Under the pieces are notes generated by a model. It was not told the DNA's origin and ran no database searches. It worked only from the letters and a program-made list of their open reading frames with translations. The translations under genes and the position numbers were made by a program. From the NCBI GenBank assembly GCA_010093605.1, contig MU004181.1, forward strand, positions 3,192,215 through 3,256,214: a DNA stretch of 64,000 nt, given 5' to 3'. Positions 10,732 through 23,462 of this stretch are shown in pieces. Each line of letters opens with the position of its first letter. Within the stretch, counting starts at the first letter, position 1. This DNA is from Lophium mytilinum. Taxonomy: Eukaryota; Ascomycota; Dothideomycetes; Mytilinidiales; Mytilinidiaceae.

Positions 10732-13700
10732 GGAAATATCACGGCGAGATAGTCGCAGATCTATAGCAGCGAGAAGAGTGACTTGACGAAATAAGTGCGT
10801 CGACTTACGTGCACGCGTAAAGGTACTGTGTTGTTGCTGGCTGTGAGGATGGCGGGGCGTATGAAGGGGGACGTAACAGGAGAGCTAGTTGGCGTTGATA
10901 ATGAGAGACAGAGTTCAGCTGATTGTGAGGCTATGAGAGAAGGTTGCAAGCTTTATATCCGGACATGCTCAGACTGCATCTGCACGTTAGAGTGAACGTG
11001 GGGCACTGACCAGCCACCCAGATATCCACCAGTCCCTGCCGCAGCGTGTCGATGCTGATCCCTGAGGACTGAGGGTAGTGATGGTCTCCACAATGGCTGT
11101 AAGCTCGAAGAAGCAAAGGACGCCGCTAGTTTCACCTGCATGTAGCTACCAGGGCGGGGGCTGTATGCTGACAAGGCCCTGGCCTGCATGGGTCAGGACG
11201 GCGGACGACGGCATGACGACGGGCTTGAGGTTGAGTTCGATTTGGGGCGAAGCCTACTGCGGCATGTAGATGGAGGCGGCAGTGATTGCCGCAACGTGCC
11301 CGCGTCCTCGACAGCCAGCTGTGCCAGCGCCTGGCTGAATGGCCGCTAAACCGCCGAAGCAGGCCAAAGCTACTACCACTGCTACTGCACATTGTCTCAA
11401 GCGAGGCGTGAGATGCCCTCATGGCTGAGGCCGCGCTGTCGATCCGTCCTCGGCCAGCACAATTAGCTGTCAGATGCAGCGTTTGCTAGGCAGAGTGTTG
11501 CGATGCGCGCCATACGCGGCCAAGGGCGTTGGTGTTCGCTGCCCTCGTTCACGCTGCGTCTCCAGCGTCAATCAACTAAAGTACCGGCTAGTAGAGGTCG
11601 GCGACATGCAACACGCACCCTGGACAGCACTTAGCAATGGTACGGACACGGGAGGGGAGTGTGGGAGCAGCTGTGGCAGTCAACCGGGTTCAGGGAATTG
11701 CTATGTAGCACACGACGTACTCTCCCCAGCTCCCAGCGGCGCTTCTCAGCGTGCTGCGCTGGTGTTCGGCCCTGGGTGCGGTTTGCGTCGAGGAGGGTGA
11801 GTGTAGGCGGATCGGCTCTAAGCACTGGCGGCGCGCCTCCCGCCGCCATACCGGCGCCGACAGGGCTCGAGGGCGCCTCTCAGCCCGTGAGAGGCCACAA
11901 TGCGGGCTTCATGCAGCCTGGCCGTCGCCCACAAGCAATGCCAGAGACTGGGCAGATTGTCGATCCGGCGCCGGCGCAGCTCAGGATTCGTCCATTGCGT
12001 CAACGAGCGTTGGCAGGATTCCCATCCCAGCCCCGTGCTTCAGAACAAATTAAGTCGCATTCACTTATCACACCACAGCGGGGTAGCTTGCCCTGCTGCT
12101 TCGGGGCATAATCCTCTGAGACAACTGCCCACACCCTCCAGCCCATGACCTCACGATCGCCTCGGACCCTGCTCTTTGCGGACCTTTGCTCTCATTAACG
12201 CCAGCCTGCGGCCCCCCAACATCAATGGCCGCGGACAATCGATGCTAAGTCACGTGGGCCTCTCCTAGTATCTCGAAGTCCGGCGCCGTCGACGGCCCAC
12301 GGCAAGACCTTCACCATGCTCTTTGATTGTGCATAATGCCGATCGCGTCGCTTCCAAGAAGATGGAGGCCCTTGGCTGAATCTTGAATGCATCAAGCTTA
12401 CAGGCTCCCAAGGCAGGTGGTAGCGCCCTTTGAAACTCGCACGTGCATGGCTGCGCAAGAGAACATCGACGATGCCGTAAACAATGTCTCCGCAGCCTTA
12501 TCGTGGGACCCTTATAGCGCCGGCGAGCACCCTTTGCAGACGAGAGGATTCGAATCCAGGCAAGCGACACCCTGGAATACATACACTGCCCGCGCGAGGT
12601 GTTGCAGGTTGAGTGGTACTGAACTCTCCCGAAGATGCCTTGGCTACGACATGTCTGAAGGATGGACGAGTGGAGTCGGTTGCAGATTCGCCGCATATTT
12701 TCCGGGTGCTATATTATGGCACTGTTAGGAAGCTAAATTCCCGCATTGGGTCGGGATCAGCAAGGTTTACCCTTCGGTAGAAACCACTGTAGTAAGACAC
12801 CAACGTGAGGCTTAGAGACTTCACGTAGAGACAGCTGTGCTTCCTTTGCTGCAACATGCTTTGAAACCCACAGAATACCAATGACCCGGCGAGCCCCATC
12901 AGTCGGCGAGGTTGGCGTAAGGCGTATGGGTTTGTCGTGAAGTCCGCCAGGAAAGGCCCCAAAAAGGGGCTTTCCAGCATCGGACGACTGTTTCAGACAT
13001 CGGGTCTTACACAACTGTCCGTGGGCTCGGGCACGCTAACAAAGCGTGTTGAGGCTGTAGAGTTGCTGGAGCGGCTCCTGATTGCTCGGAACATTAGGGT
13101 CCTCCCGAGATCTGGAGAAGACGGCTATCATTTGGAGCCTCAACTGATGTCATGTACGGACTTTCGGGACACCAGCCACGATAAGCATTGTTGCGGTGCG
13201 TAGGACCACCAGAGTCGGGTTGTCCAAATAGCCCAGCCTCGTTTGGGATTCGTGTTAGGTCGCACGCCGTGCTCTTTTTTCGTTCACGAGAACGGTCATA
13301 CGGGTTCCCCGCCCGCATTGTGGGATACTACGATTTCCGGATACCTGGGTGCTGCCTCTTCTGCTCTGCGACGGTGGTGTGGTCGGTGCTGATCTCGTGC
13401 TGCCCGTGTGCAAGGTGACGACGACACTTCATAGGCGTCAGAGTTTTCATGTCCATCGAGGTTGAATGAGGCAGGAGTCTTCAAGCGAAGCAGCAGCGGC
13501 ATGCCGAATACGGGCTCGTAGGGTTAGAATCGACTCGGACGGCTGCGAATGCGAGATGGAGGGCCCGGGCGCCCCGATGATGGCTGCTGCAAGGTCGGTG
13601 ACTGGGTCCCGACCTCAGCCCTGGTCGTAGGGCTGGACTACTCCCTCGTGGCCACGGTTGCGCAATGTGTGGGGGCTTCGTGGCGATATTCTGGGGTGGG

Positions 13701-13999
13701 CAGCCGGGTGCCGGAAAGTTCGCAAATTTGTCTTGGAGATAGACACTTATGGTGTTGATGTTTGTAGAAGGATGGCCATAAATTTGGTGTTCCAGAATGC
13801 CGCTAGAAAATTGTGCCACCATCGGCGCACAGGTCCCGGCATCGCAAATGACGACCAAGAAAGACTTGCTGCCTCAATCACCGCTGGTTTACTCTTAAGA
13901 TCCCCGGCTACAATCGTTTAATATTATTCTAGCCATCTAGTCGTTACCTGTGAAATTGTTGCTTACCGCCACTCCTTGGAACCCGACGAAGGGGAATCT
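10732..13999. other. 3.3-kb gene-poor region
   Basis: Long interval between the regulator's 5' end and the thiamine pyrophosphokinase gene. Many short frames overlap on both strands, but none has a recognisable domain, good splice structure or consistent codon pattern. There is a TCACGTG box at 12250-12256 without a nearby gene, and a tRNA B-box-like GATTCGAATCC at about 12547 without a matching tRNA. It probably includes a long regulator promoter; unknown decayed sequence cannot be excluded. Confidence 0.5.
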
Positions 14000-14815
14000 A
14001 TGGACTTCGCCCCAGCTCTGTTCCTGAGCGGCGAAGATCTCCCAAGCGGATCAACTGTCCCTGATCTCTTGATCTTGAACCAGCCGATCTCTCCGTTTGA
14101 AGTGTTTGAAAGATTATGGGGGCACACGCGATATCGCATCTGTGCAGATGGAGGGGCCAATCGGCTGTTCGATATGTTTGACGGCCCATTAGAGCACGCA
14201 AGAACAAACTTTGTATGTCTCCCGTTAACAAGATGTCTTCCACTTACTGATAATTGTCAGCTTCCCAGTATCATTCATGGGGATCTCGACTCCTTACGTG
14301 ACGATGTGCGTCAGTACTATTCATCGAAAGGAGTTGAAGTGTCGCAAGATCCGGACCAGTACAGTACAGACTTCGCAAAAGCCATGCGCAAGATTGAACA
14401 GACCGACCTCTCCTCACCGCATCGGGAAGTGCTGATCTTGGGAACGCTGTCGGGTCGCGTTGACCAAGGACTGGGCCTCCTCCATGAAATGACGCGCGAG
14501 GAGACGCGCAATCCCAACCTGCGACTGTGGTTGATCTCAGAGACTAATGTGTCTTGGATCTTGAGGCCCGGACGCAACACTATCTCCACAGGCCTGTCTG
14601 CGGGGTACTTCACTCGCAATGTGGGCATCGTTCCCGTCTACGGGCCGGCCCATATTAGCACGACTGGATTGGAATGGGATGTGCAAGACTGGCCAACCCA
14701 GATGGGCCACCAAGTGAGCACCAGCAACCACGCCATGGCCGAACAGGTCGAGGTAAAAACAGATACGTCGGTACTGTTTACCATTGAGAGGCGTCGACGC
14801 TTGCCTGAAGGTTGA
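14000..14815 (+). CDS. THI80: Thiamine pyrophosphokinase
   Basis: Transfers pyrophosphate from ATP to thiamine, giving thiamine diphosphate, the cofactor of pyruvate decarboxylase and other enzymes. Exons 14000-14212 and 14261-14815 give 255 residues, typical for the family. Signatures are LLILNQPI near the N-terminus, YRICADGGANRLFD (nucleotide-binding DGGAN), SIIHGDLDSLRDDV (HGDxDS, metal and substrate site), DQYSTDFAKAMRK (the conserved DQxxTDxxK segment) and LGTLSGRVDQ (the GxxGGRxDQ-like motif). The C-terminal part, with LEWDVQDWPTQMGHQVSTSNH, is the thiamine-binding domain (G-x-x-V-STSN). The intron is 48 nt, has no stop codon and keeps frame, so a retained form would carry 16 extra residues. 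The start is the first ATG. No targeting signal, so cytosolic. Confidence 0.94.
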   Translation: MDFAPALFLSGEDLPSGSTVPDLLILNQPISPFEVFERLWGHTRYRICADGGANRLFDMFDGPLEHARTNFVCLPLTRCLPLTDNCQLPSIIHGDLDSLRDDVRQYYSSKGVEVSQDPDQYSTDFAKAMRKIEQTDLSSPHREVLILGTLSGRVDQGLGLLHEMTREETRNPNLRLWLISETNVSWILRPGRNTISTGLSAGYFTRNVGIVPVYGPAHISTTGLEWDVQDWPTQMGHQVSTSNHAMAEQVEVKTDTSVLFTIERRRRLPEG

Positions 14816-16178
14816 GAATTGTAAGAATAGCGGTCTCGATAGCAGACGACGCGTCCTGTTCTGATCAATATGGGTATAGAGTTTAGAGCTAGAATAGGGC
14901 GATGTCTAGATCCGTCCTGCAGAATTGTCGTCGACAGAATCTATCTTGTTGGCATTACGCGGTCATGGACTTTGGGTGCCCTGGTGCATTATCATGGTGA
15001 GAGGGCTGGACGCACAGATGTGGCACGTCTGAGTGGTGGACTGTTCGGCGGGTGCGGACGGTACTCCGAACTTAAGGTTCAACGCCACGTCTATGGAAAG
15101 CCGAGCTCGTATCATTTAATCTTCCATTGCTGGGGCGTCATATCTGCCATTCGACGTTCCCTTTGGCAGTTCAACGCGCTGTAAAATGCCCACGTAAGGG
15201 CTGGAGGCGCAAGTCTGACCACAGATTGAGGTTTGGGTGCTGGTTGAGGAGGTTCAGGTGCTGGTTCATGCATCCGTTTCCGCTGTGGGCCTAGCGGAAT
15301 CAATCATAGCGCTCGGGCGAGGCTGGTGGGGCACTGATGCTGTAAGCGCATGTCATCTCTCTTGAACGAGTCTAGAACCGCAAGGCGTTTATCTCCTCAT
15401 TACGGGCAGCCTCTTGCGATGGCGCCATAGAATCGATCTGGAAAGCACCGCCCACAGAGCTCCACATGCAGCAGTATCATTGCCGTTGTCGTCAGCCTGC
15501 TGGACGCAACACGGATCGAGGTGTGGCCCTCTGGCCTCCTGGCCCTGACGTTACACCAAAAGCAGGGTCCTTCGCGATGCGAGAACAACGGCGACTAAAA
15601 ACGTTCGGAAGAGCGAGACCGAACGCGGCGACGAGAGGCGCCCCTGCAGCGATAGTCGCAAATCAGCTTGGCATAACAACTGCCCACTCACACCATCGCT
15701 GCACTTATCGCCAACTGGGTACGAGCGGTCGCTCCGGGCTCCTATCCCAGCCTCGAGCGAGCCTGCTTGCTATTATTACCTATGGCCTGAGCTGCTGGGC
15801 ATGCCCAAGCTGCCCTTTCCACCACGACTCTCGCAGTCTTCACTTTCGTTTTCCAACGTCGCGACCCTCTCCGCCGGAAGCAGCCTGCCAATTGCTTTGA
15901 CCTGTCCAGTCGAAACCCAAGAACGACCTTCTGTGCTTCCCTGCCCGGAGCAGCCCCGAGGCCCATCGCCAGAGCACGTTCGAGGTCACCAAACAAACCA
16001 TGGTTCTCTGAATCCACGCCATCGCCCGACTCCCCGCCTGCACGCCCGCGCTCGTCGCACCTCCAGTCGCTACTCCTGAAGCTGTCGAATGTCGCGCACG
16101 CCTCGTGCGGCTCTCTTTCAATTGACCTTGGTGCGACACACGCATTGAGCCAGCTGCTGTCGTTCTCACGGTGCCGGT
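14816..16178. other. Intergenic, 5' region of the KRE6/SKN1 homologue
   Basis: No gene supported. The C-rich and CT-rich stretch from about 15800 to 16178 probably belongs to the promoter and leader of the downstream glucan-synthesis gene. Frames on both strands here look like shadows of base composition. Confidence 0.45.
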
Positions 16179-18929
16179 ATGGCGTCCCCCAGCAGCGTGG
16201 CATCACGAACCCTGTCAAAGAGCTCGGCGAGCGAGGAAGAGGCAGAATTCGAACAGTATGGCAGGACATCGTCGGGTCTGCACGCCGAAGCTGCGGCGGC
16301 GGCACTTGGACCACCTAGCCCGAGTCCGAGCATTCTGAGTCGCTCGACGAGCACGCCGAACCTCGTCCCAAAGCAGACCGCCATAAACTCACCCCCACCT
16401 GCCCAGCCCGCGCCGCCAAACCGGAGATCCAGTTATATGCCTACAGTGTCGTCTCTTCTAAATCCAACCACCCCGCTCGAGCCAAGAAATGGACTCGCCG
16501 AAGACGGCAGACGACTTAGCGATGGATCTGGGTCCTCATCTTCGAATTCGCAGACTCGTGCGATGGGAGCTATTGAAACACCCCGGACGCTTCGAGGGCG
16601 TCCACCGCCTCGCCGGCCGGTTTACCTGAATCCTCCCAGTTTACCAGGGGCTCAGCATTCGCCGCCGGCGAGCGTGCGAGACTTGGGCGCCGACTATACT
16701 CGTTACTTCAACCCTTTCTCAGACAGCAAGAGAGGCTCTTTCGTGGACGGCACCCCTTCGCGACCCCGCTCTCCAGCAAGCATACCTGGACCCGGCTCGA
16801 ATCCATTCAGCACACCCGGAGCCTCTTCCACAAAGCTCAACATTCAAGACGACCCCGAAAGGACAGCCGGCGCTGCAGTGCCTCTTCTGTTTATGGATGA
16901 TCGACTAGGCGCGCCATACTCAGAGAAGGCGGGCTACGTGTATCCTTCGGTGGACGAACCGGAGACTGACGACGACATGCATCTCCCGCAGCCAGACGAT
17001 GATATCACATTCAAAACGCCCTGGAAGGTGCATTTCAACCGCGAGAACATCGTCTCAACATTTGGCATGTTTTTTATGATCATCGGGATGCTGTTTGTCT
17101 TCGTTGCACTTCCCGTCATGAGTTCCCTGGGTGTCATTTCATACAACTCAGACCAGACCCCTCTTGATCAGATGGGATATGGCAAAGAGCAGCGCGAGGA
17201 GTGGGCCATTGTAAACAACCTAACCTACTCACTATTGAGGAATGTCAGGACGGGTCTAATTGACCCGGCGACGCCATCTCGTGCCAAGACCAGGATGAGC
17301 ATCGATGGAGAGGAGCTTGAGCTTGTATTCAGTGACGAGTTTAATGACAACAACCGCACATTCTACGAGGGTGACGACCCTTACTGGTATGCTCCTGATA
17401 TCTGGTATGGAGCTACCGTTGATCTTGTATGTAAGTCCGTTCACAGCTGCAGAATTCTATCTAATCTTGCGCAGGATTGGTATGATCCGGATGCTGTCAC
17501 AACTTGGGATGGCACGCTTGAGGTGTGTCACTATGGCCTACATTGGCGACATGATGCTAATGCCAACCATAGATGAGGTTAGATAAATTTATAAACCACG
17601 GGGTGGGGTATCGATCGGGTATGCTCAATAGCTGGAACCACCTCTGCTTCAAAGGTGGCGTTTTCGAGGTCTCAGTATCGCTGCCCGGGCCTGCAGGTGT
17701 TATGGGCTTGTGGCCTGGCGCGTGGACCATGGGCAATCTTGGAAGGCCTGGTTACCTAGCCACAACTGAAGGATTGTGGCCTTACACGTATGATTCCTGC
17801 GACGCAGGAATCACGCCCAACCAATCCAGTTATGATGGGCTGTCTCGTCTGCCAGGTCAACGGCTCCCCTCTTGCACTTGTGTGTATGCCCGACCAATTG
17901 CTAGTGAGTTATGCTAACCGAGTGAAAGGCCCCAACGAAGATCACCCAACTCCGGGCACGGGGCGTGGCGCACCAGAGATCGACATCTTGGAAGCGGGTG
18001 CCAGCTACGCAGGAATGCCAATCATTACGCAGTCGTATCAGGTTGCCCCATTTGACATATGGTACTATCCTGACTACGAGTTCAATGAATACCCCGACTA
18101 CAGCATAAGCTACCCCAATGGCTATACCGGGGGCCCGTTTCAGCAAGCGTTGTCTGCCACCACGAACCTCAACCATGGTAATTCATCACGGCCTGATATT
18201 CGGAAACCCTCACTGACGCTCCCTCCAGACTGGTACGATGGAAAAGCATATCAGAAGTATTCATTCGAGTACGTGCCCGGGGAGGGTGAAGATGCGTATA
18301 TTGCGTGGTATGTGGGCGATCAGATGACATGGAAGTTGGATGGTCGTGCAGTCGGCCCTAATGGCAATATTCAGAGTCGCCAGGTCTCGGTAAGCAGCCA
18401 TCAGCACTTGCGCACGCCCTCATACAGTCTTGCTAATGGTGTAACAGCAAGAGCCAATGTCTCTGGTGTTGAACATGGGGTTCAGTAATGCATGGACATT
18501 CATCGACTTCGCGAAGCTGGTATTCCCGGCGGTGATGCGGTTTGTTGTTTCTCCTTCGTAACAAAATCCGGCTGACTGTCATAGGGTCGACTATGTGCGG
18601 TGGTATCAGAAGTCAGGGAACCACTCAGTGTATGCTCTTCGAGCTCCATGGTCCACGCGTAAGACAAGCTGACACGGTACAGAACTTGTGATCCCCCCGG
18701 GTGGGAAACAACCCAGTACATCAAGGACCACATGAATGCATATACGAACCCGAACTTTACGGTAAGTACTCGCCCTTGACGCAGTGATAAGAGGTTGCTA
18801 ATCTGAGGGTGTTGCAGAAATGGGACCAGTGAGTACTTGGATGCGAGTTCTTGCACGTAGACTTCGCAGCTGACTTGACGCAGGACCGGGCATGCATGGC
18901 CCAAGCACAAGCTCAACAGCGATTGCTAA
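16179..18929 (+). CDS. KRE6: KRE6/SKN1 beta-1,6-glucan synthesis protein (ten exons)
   Basis: Type II membrane protein of the SKN1/KRE6 family, required in yeast for cell-wall beta-1,6-glucan and carrying a GH16-like lumenal domain. Exons are 16179-17426, 17475-17522, 17573-17879, 17929-18177, 18229-18389, 18448-18539, 18585-18629, 18683-18761, 18818-18828 and 18884-18929, giving 761 residues. The N-terminal 290 residues are cytosolic and Ser/Pro-rich. A single membrane segment follows at about 297-318 ([19 protein letters not shown]). The lumenal catalytic-like domain has [70 protein letters not shown] (the GH16 acidic motif), [11 protein letters not shown] and the end [10 protein letters not shown]. 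Exon 9 is only 11 nt. All ten joins keep frame, and each junction restores family sequence. KRE6 versus SKN1 cannot be told apart here. Confidence 0.93.
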
Positions 18930-20178
18930 GAATCCCTGATCGATCGATGTTGAGAGGGCGCGAGGTAAAAATAAGAGCATCGTGAGGTGGCTGGCTTGGT
19001 GCTGTACGCTAAGGCCGCTATGGAACCACCATATATTCTTGTGCTTATCGCTGGGCTGGGCATGCAGCGCGCTATTCTAGCCTGGGCAGGAGCCATCGAC
19101 CCAGCAATCTGGCAGCGACATCATCTGCTCACGGCGTGCAGCTTCAATCATCGAAAGGCCCCCAAATCCTCCGCTTCTGGCAATCCCCGCGCTGCTCGCC
19201 CGACCTATGACGGCACTCTGCGCGTCCTTCTGCTTCCTAGACGGTGCAGCCTGCTGAGGCATCGTCGCTTTCAGGTCATATGGGTCTGTATAAGCAACGC
19301 TTCCGGCAACATTTAAAACATGGGTTACAACCGAGCATCAGCAACGGATCAGCGCTATTCTTCCTCGACAATCGGCCCCCGCCCCGTATCGATGCGCCAG
19401 CTTCCTACGCTAGCGCTCATCAACCGCTCGTATTATGAGCCGAGCTTGGCGCTCCTCCGCAGGGTCCCAAGGTCCAACATGGCCCGCATACACCGTTCAG
19501 CCCCCCGTGCGACGCGAGCGTGCAAGTCCTCCGATGTCCGGACAGCTCTCGGACCGGTACCCTCGACGCCTCCAGCATCCAGCTCCTTCCTCAGCTACCG
19601 GCACAGCACCATTCCAGCGCCTTTTAGACCTCGACATATCAACCTTCACCTCCACAACACATATCTACCACCCGTTTCCCCGAAAACCCCCCCCCTCTTC
19701 TCGGAGCATCTATCTACCTCGTCTCTTGCCTTAGTCACGACCCTTATTTATTTCTTCCTTCACGACCCTAGACTTCGCGCCCCATATCCTAGATTCCCGG
19801 CCTCGACGACTCTCCTTTGCACATAGAATACCCACCTCAGCAACGGGGCAAGTTCGACTCAATCTCGCACGCGGGGCATCGCACTGTACATTGCATTATC
19901 CGGTGCGAGTTCATAATATTAATGTTTTAGCCTTCGTTTGGTTCTTCGCTCCTGGCTGGCTTTGGATTTAAGCGCTCACGGATGCATATATATAATGACT
20001 GCTGTGGCTTTGGAATAGATGTGGATTGCATGAATGGGGTTGGGTGGCATAATGCATAGTGTTAACGCAAACGCGGTTGATGGGGTTGGTTTGAATACAT
20101 CTTGTTCGACATCACTTTGTTTTTCTTGAGATTGTTTGTCTTTGTGCTGGAGTGTGAAAACACGTGAAAGGCTGCTAA
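18930..20178. other. Intergenic, convergent 3' regions, with one weak ORF
   Basis: Between the converging KRE6 and pyruvate decarboxylase genes. An ATG-led plus-strand frame at 19320-19826 (168 codons) and an overlapping one at 19435-19734 are Ser/Pro/Arg-rich and match no family I know. They could be a small hypothetical gene, but I would not call one. The rest looks like 3' UTR. Confidence 0.4.
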
Positions 20179-22893
20179 TTAGGCCCATTTTGGCCCCACG
20201 GACTGGCTGCTGCTACCGTCCAAGCCCCAGCCGCCAATGCTGTCTACGAACCCTTCGTCGGCGAGGTATTTTTGCGCGACTTCGCCGCGGACGGCGAGCT
20301 GTGCGCCTAGTCTCCAGGGCGTGTCTAGTTGGTCTACGATCACTTCGACGATTTGGAGCTGGGTGGGGTCGGTCAGTTCCACTTTCTTGAGGATTTCGTC
20401 GAGCTCGGTCTTGGTGGTTGCTCGATGGAATGACGACGCGGGGTTAGGGTGTTTGAAGAGTGGGAGAAGGGCGGAGTAGTCCGTTTGGACGATGTCGTTG
20501 TACGCTGCGATTGAATGTTAGGATACTGAAAGACTTATAAATATAGGATATAATGGTTACGCTTTCTTGCTCCCCATATCATTCTCTCTACGGTATATCC
20601 ATTATCTACCAACGATGTCAATATGCTTGAAGATCGTTTAGTGCGGAGGGTTGCTCACTGTTGATAATGAAGATGATCGGCCGCTTCAGCTTCTGCTTGA
20701 CCACGGTCCCAATCTCTTGCATGGTCAACGCAAGACTGCCATCGCCGGTGATCAAAATGGTTCTTCCAGGCGCCTGGTGTCGTTGGGTTTGCACTTCAGC
20801 CCTGGCGATCTCAACGCCTAGAAGGGCACCTGTCGCCCAGCCAATGCTGCCGTAGTAGATTTGATTGACGAATCTTCAGAGGATCAGCTATCGTGCGAAG
20901 GAGCAAGCCGTAGGGGTGTACCTACTGGATGTTTTTTGGGAATGTAACGTCGCAGAGCCCAAAGGTCGTGGTACCGGTCTCCCCGATGACTACGTCGCCT
21001 CCTTTGAAAAACTCGGCGAACCTTGGCCAGATCCACGACTGGGTGATGTTCGTAGCGGCGTGGTCCTTGTGCTTAAACGGTGGAGGAAGCTGTGGGGTTT
21101 GACCCTCGTTCGAAGCCTTTCCATTCAGAGTCGAGGCAAGTTGCGCAATCAAAGGCTTGATGAATATGTTCGGATATGCCTGACCTTTAACCTGAAAATA
21201 ATGTTACCCGTTAATTCGGCCAAGGTTTGTGTTTTACTTACGTTGACATCGTGCGGGTTAATGGTTATGCATTGATCCTCAGAGAGTTTCCTGGAAAAGC
21301 CCCCCGAGTTCGTATCCGCAGGCATATATCCCAAGATGAGCACAATATCGCTCGACTCACATGCTTCTGCTACTCCCGGGGAGCTGATTTGGCCGTTGTA
21401 CAGTCCAACATATTGAGGGTGGGTTTCGTCGATGATGCTTTTGCCCGAGTTGGTTGTGAAGACAGGCACTCGAAGACGGTCCACTAGTGCTTTCGTCTCT
21501 GCAACCACGGAAAAACGTTGGACAAAGGCATCTACAAGGATAGATGGCCTTTTGGCCTTTTCAAAAGCTTCTTTGATGGCGTTGACTGCTAGATCTTGCG
21601 CTTTGGTATCCACAGGCATGGAGATGTCGATTGGTGTTTCCAACAAGCCAGCGGGCACTTCTTCAGCTACCATGTCCAGAGGTATGAATATGTAGCCCGG
21701 GCTTGATTGAATGAAGCATTCTCGAATAACTCGCTGTTGCGGTCAGACCCTTCCCCGGAAATGGCGAACTAGATTCACGTACGTCTATCTCTTTTGGAGC
21801 TGTCTTTACATCCCACAGCTCCGCTGCTGCAGCTCGGAGGTGCTTCGATGTCTTGTTGTACACCTGGCCCAGGTCGTCAGTCTTCCGAAATGAGAAGGAA
21901 GGCTCACACGCGCCTTACTTGGTGATCTGGCTTATCGCCGATGGAATGATGGATCATCAGGTGGTTATCCTGCATTGGTCCTTTCTATGGATTAGCGTAG
22001 TCTAGTAGATACTTCTGCGGCATTAGACGTACTAGTAGTTTGCCCAACGACGTGAATCAGCTTCACACGTTCGCAAAGTGCTCCCGCAACACCATTTAGC
22101 GCCGAAAGCTCCCCTGATCTGTAAGTCTAATTGCCAATCTGACACCATATGCTTGGTTTTGCGTACCAACTCCATGCGTCGTTACGACTGTACAACGCTA
22201 CGTCAATATCATGGACTAGTCGAGAGCCTGGTAATATAGCTCACATGCTCCTGGGACTCCCTTCACTCTTGCGTACCCATCTGCCGCATATGCCGCATTG
22301 AGTTCATTCTGGTTCCCCACTAGATTCATGTAAGCTCGTGATTGCTGTGCTCGAGTGACTTGGAAGTGACGGACCCCAGTTTAGCCCTTTGACTCTACAA
22401 CGGTGCAGTATGCATTAGTAGGTATTCAAGATACGTGCGAGATATGACGGGTAATGAGAATCCGCCTCTTTCGTATAGCGTCTAGCACGTCACAGTACAT
22501 CACTATAAGCAGATGCCCCTGTGTGCTAGTTTACTACTGCCAAAGGCTCTCCATGGGTCTTGAACCCTTTCAAAGTGGTTGACGTTTGGCTTTGAACTCT
22601 TATAGAAGCCTTTCAAGTACCGGCAGGGAATTGGACATATGGACCTCACATACTCAAAGATATAGTCTAAAAGCTGAAGATTGAAATCTCCTGGGACACC
22701 CTGAAACCATTCTGTAAACATGATCGTGTGACTTGGGACATAGGCTGTATGCTTTGTAACATACGAAAATGGTATCAACGCCAATCTGATGGATCCTGAC
22801 AAACAGGTAAGCTCATGTTAGCACATGCCCTATGTATCAAGCTAAGCATTCCTACCTTTCCCATAAGTACCTGCCGAGCGTGACCGTAGCCAT
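20179..22893 (-). CDS. PDC: Pyruvate decarboxylase, about 14 exons
   Basis: Thiamine-diphosphate enzyme that turns pyruvate into acetaldehyde and CO2. The order of parts is: MATVTLGRYLWER start; IFGVPGDFNLQLLDYIFE (catalytic Asp); WVGNQNELNAAYAADGYARV (the Glu that activates the cofactor); VTTHGVGELSALNG; MIHHSIGDKPDHQ (catalytic His pair); IRECFIQSSPGYIFIPLDMV; IGETGTTTFGLCDVTFP; YYGSIGWATGALLG; ITGDGSLALTMQEIG, then about 25 residues on IINNNGYTVERMIWG (the GDG...NN metal and diphosphate motif plus catalytic Glu); and YNDIVQTDYSALLPLF. All PDC active-site residues are present. I count about 13 short introns, with every join restoring family sequence. That is far more than usual for fungal PDC. 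A cytosolic homotetramer is expected. It may be a PDC paralogue rather than the main fermentative enzyme. Confidence 0.92.
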
Positions 22894-23462
22894 GGTGGGA
22901 AAAGACGAAGAATAGAATCGATGCTAGAGAGCTAAAAGAAAACGAATATGAAAGGATGTTCGAAAAATCAGAGGACAAAAGATAGATGTACTGAACAGGT
23001 GGAAGTACGGCTTGCTGCGGAGAATTAGCGCGGCAGTCTGACGTAACGAGTCGAGTCAACCGTGGATCCTTTCTCGAGCGAGGTTTTAATCGAGAGAGTA
23101 ACTGCGAAATGTAAGTAAAAGATGTCAGCATTTGGTAGTCAGCTGTCAATGGTACTCGGTAGGGCGTGAACGAGTGCCGAACCCCTCCCTGCAATGCTCA
23201 AGGTGCCTTGGTAGCTCTGCTTCTGGGAGCCTTGTTAATAGTCTTCGATAGAGATGATGAGAATGGTTGATGAAACGCTTGGAAGCATATGGCGATACTC
23301 TCATTCAAGTGAGCATGCGTCCAGTCTGAATATGGTAACGAAAAGGCGCCTGTGGTGGAAGATGGAACGAGTCAGGGGTCATTAAGCTCCGCGTTTTCGT
23401 GACTCAAGCTTACTTCGACTTCATGTCTTACCCCGGATTCTAGACCTCAAATCCTCACCTCT
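22894..23462. other. Divergent promoter between PDC and the serine hydrolase
   Basis: 569 bp shared by two divergent genes. No gene, repeat or distinctive binding site is seen beyond general A+T richness. Confidence 0.5.

Noticed and set aside
12540-12560. Second B-box-like GATTCGAATCC
   Set aside because: No cloverleaf can be drawn with the flanking sequence.
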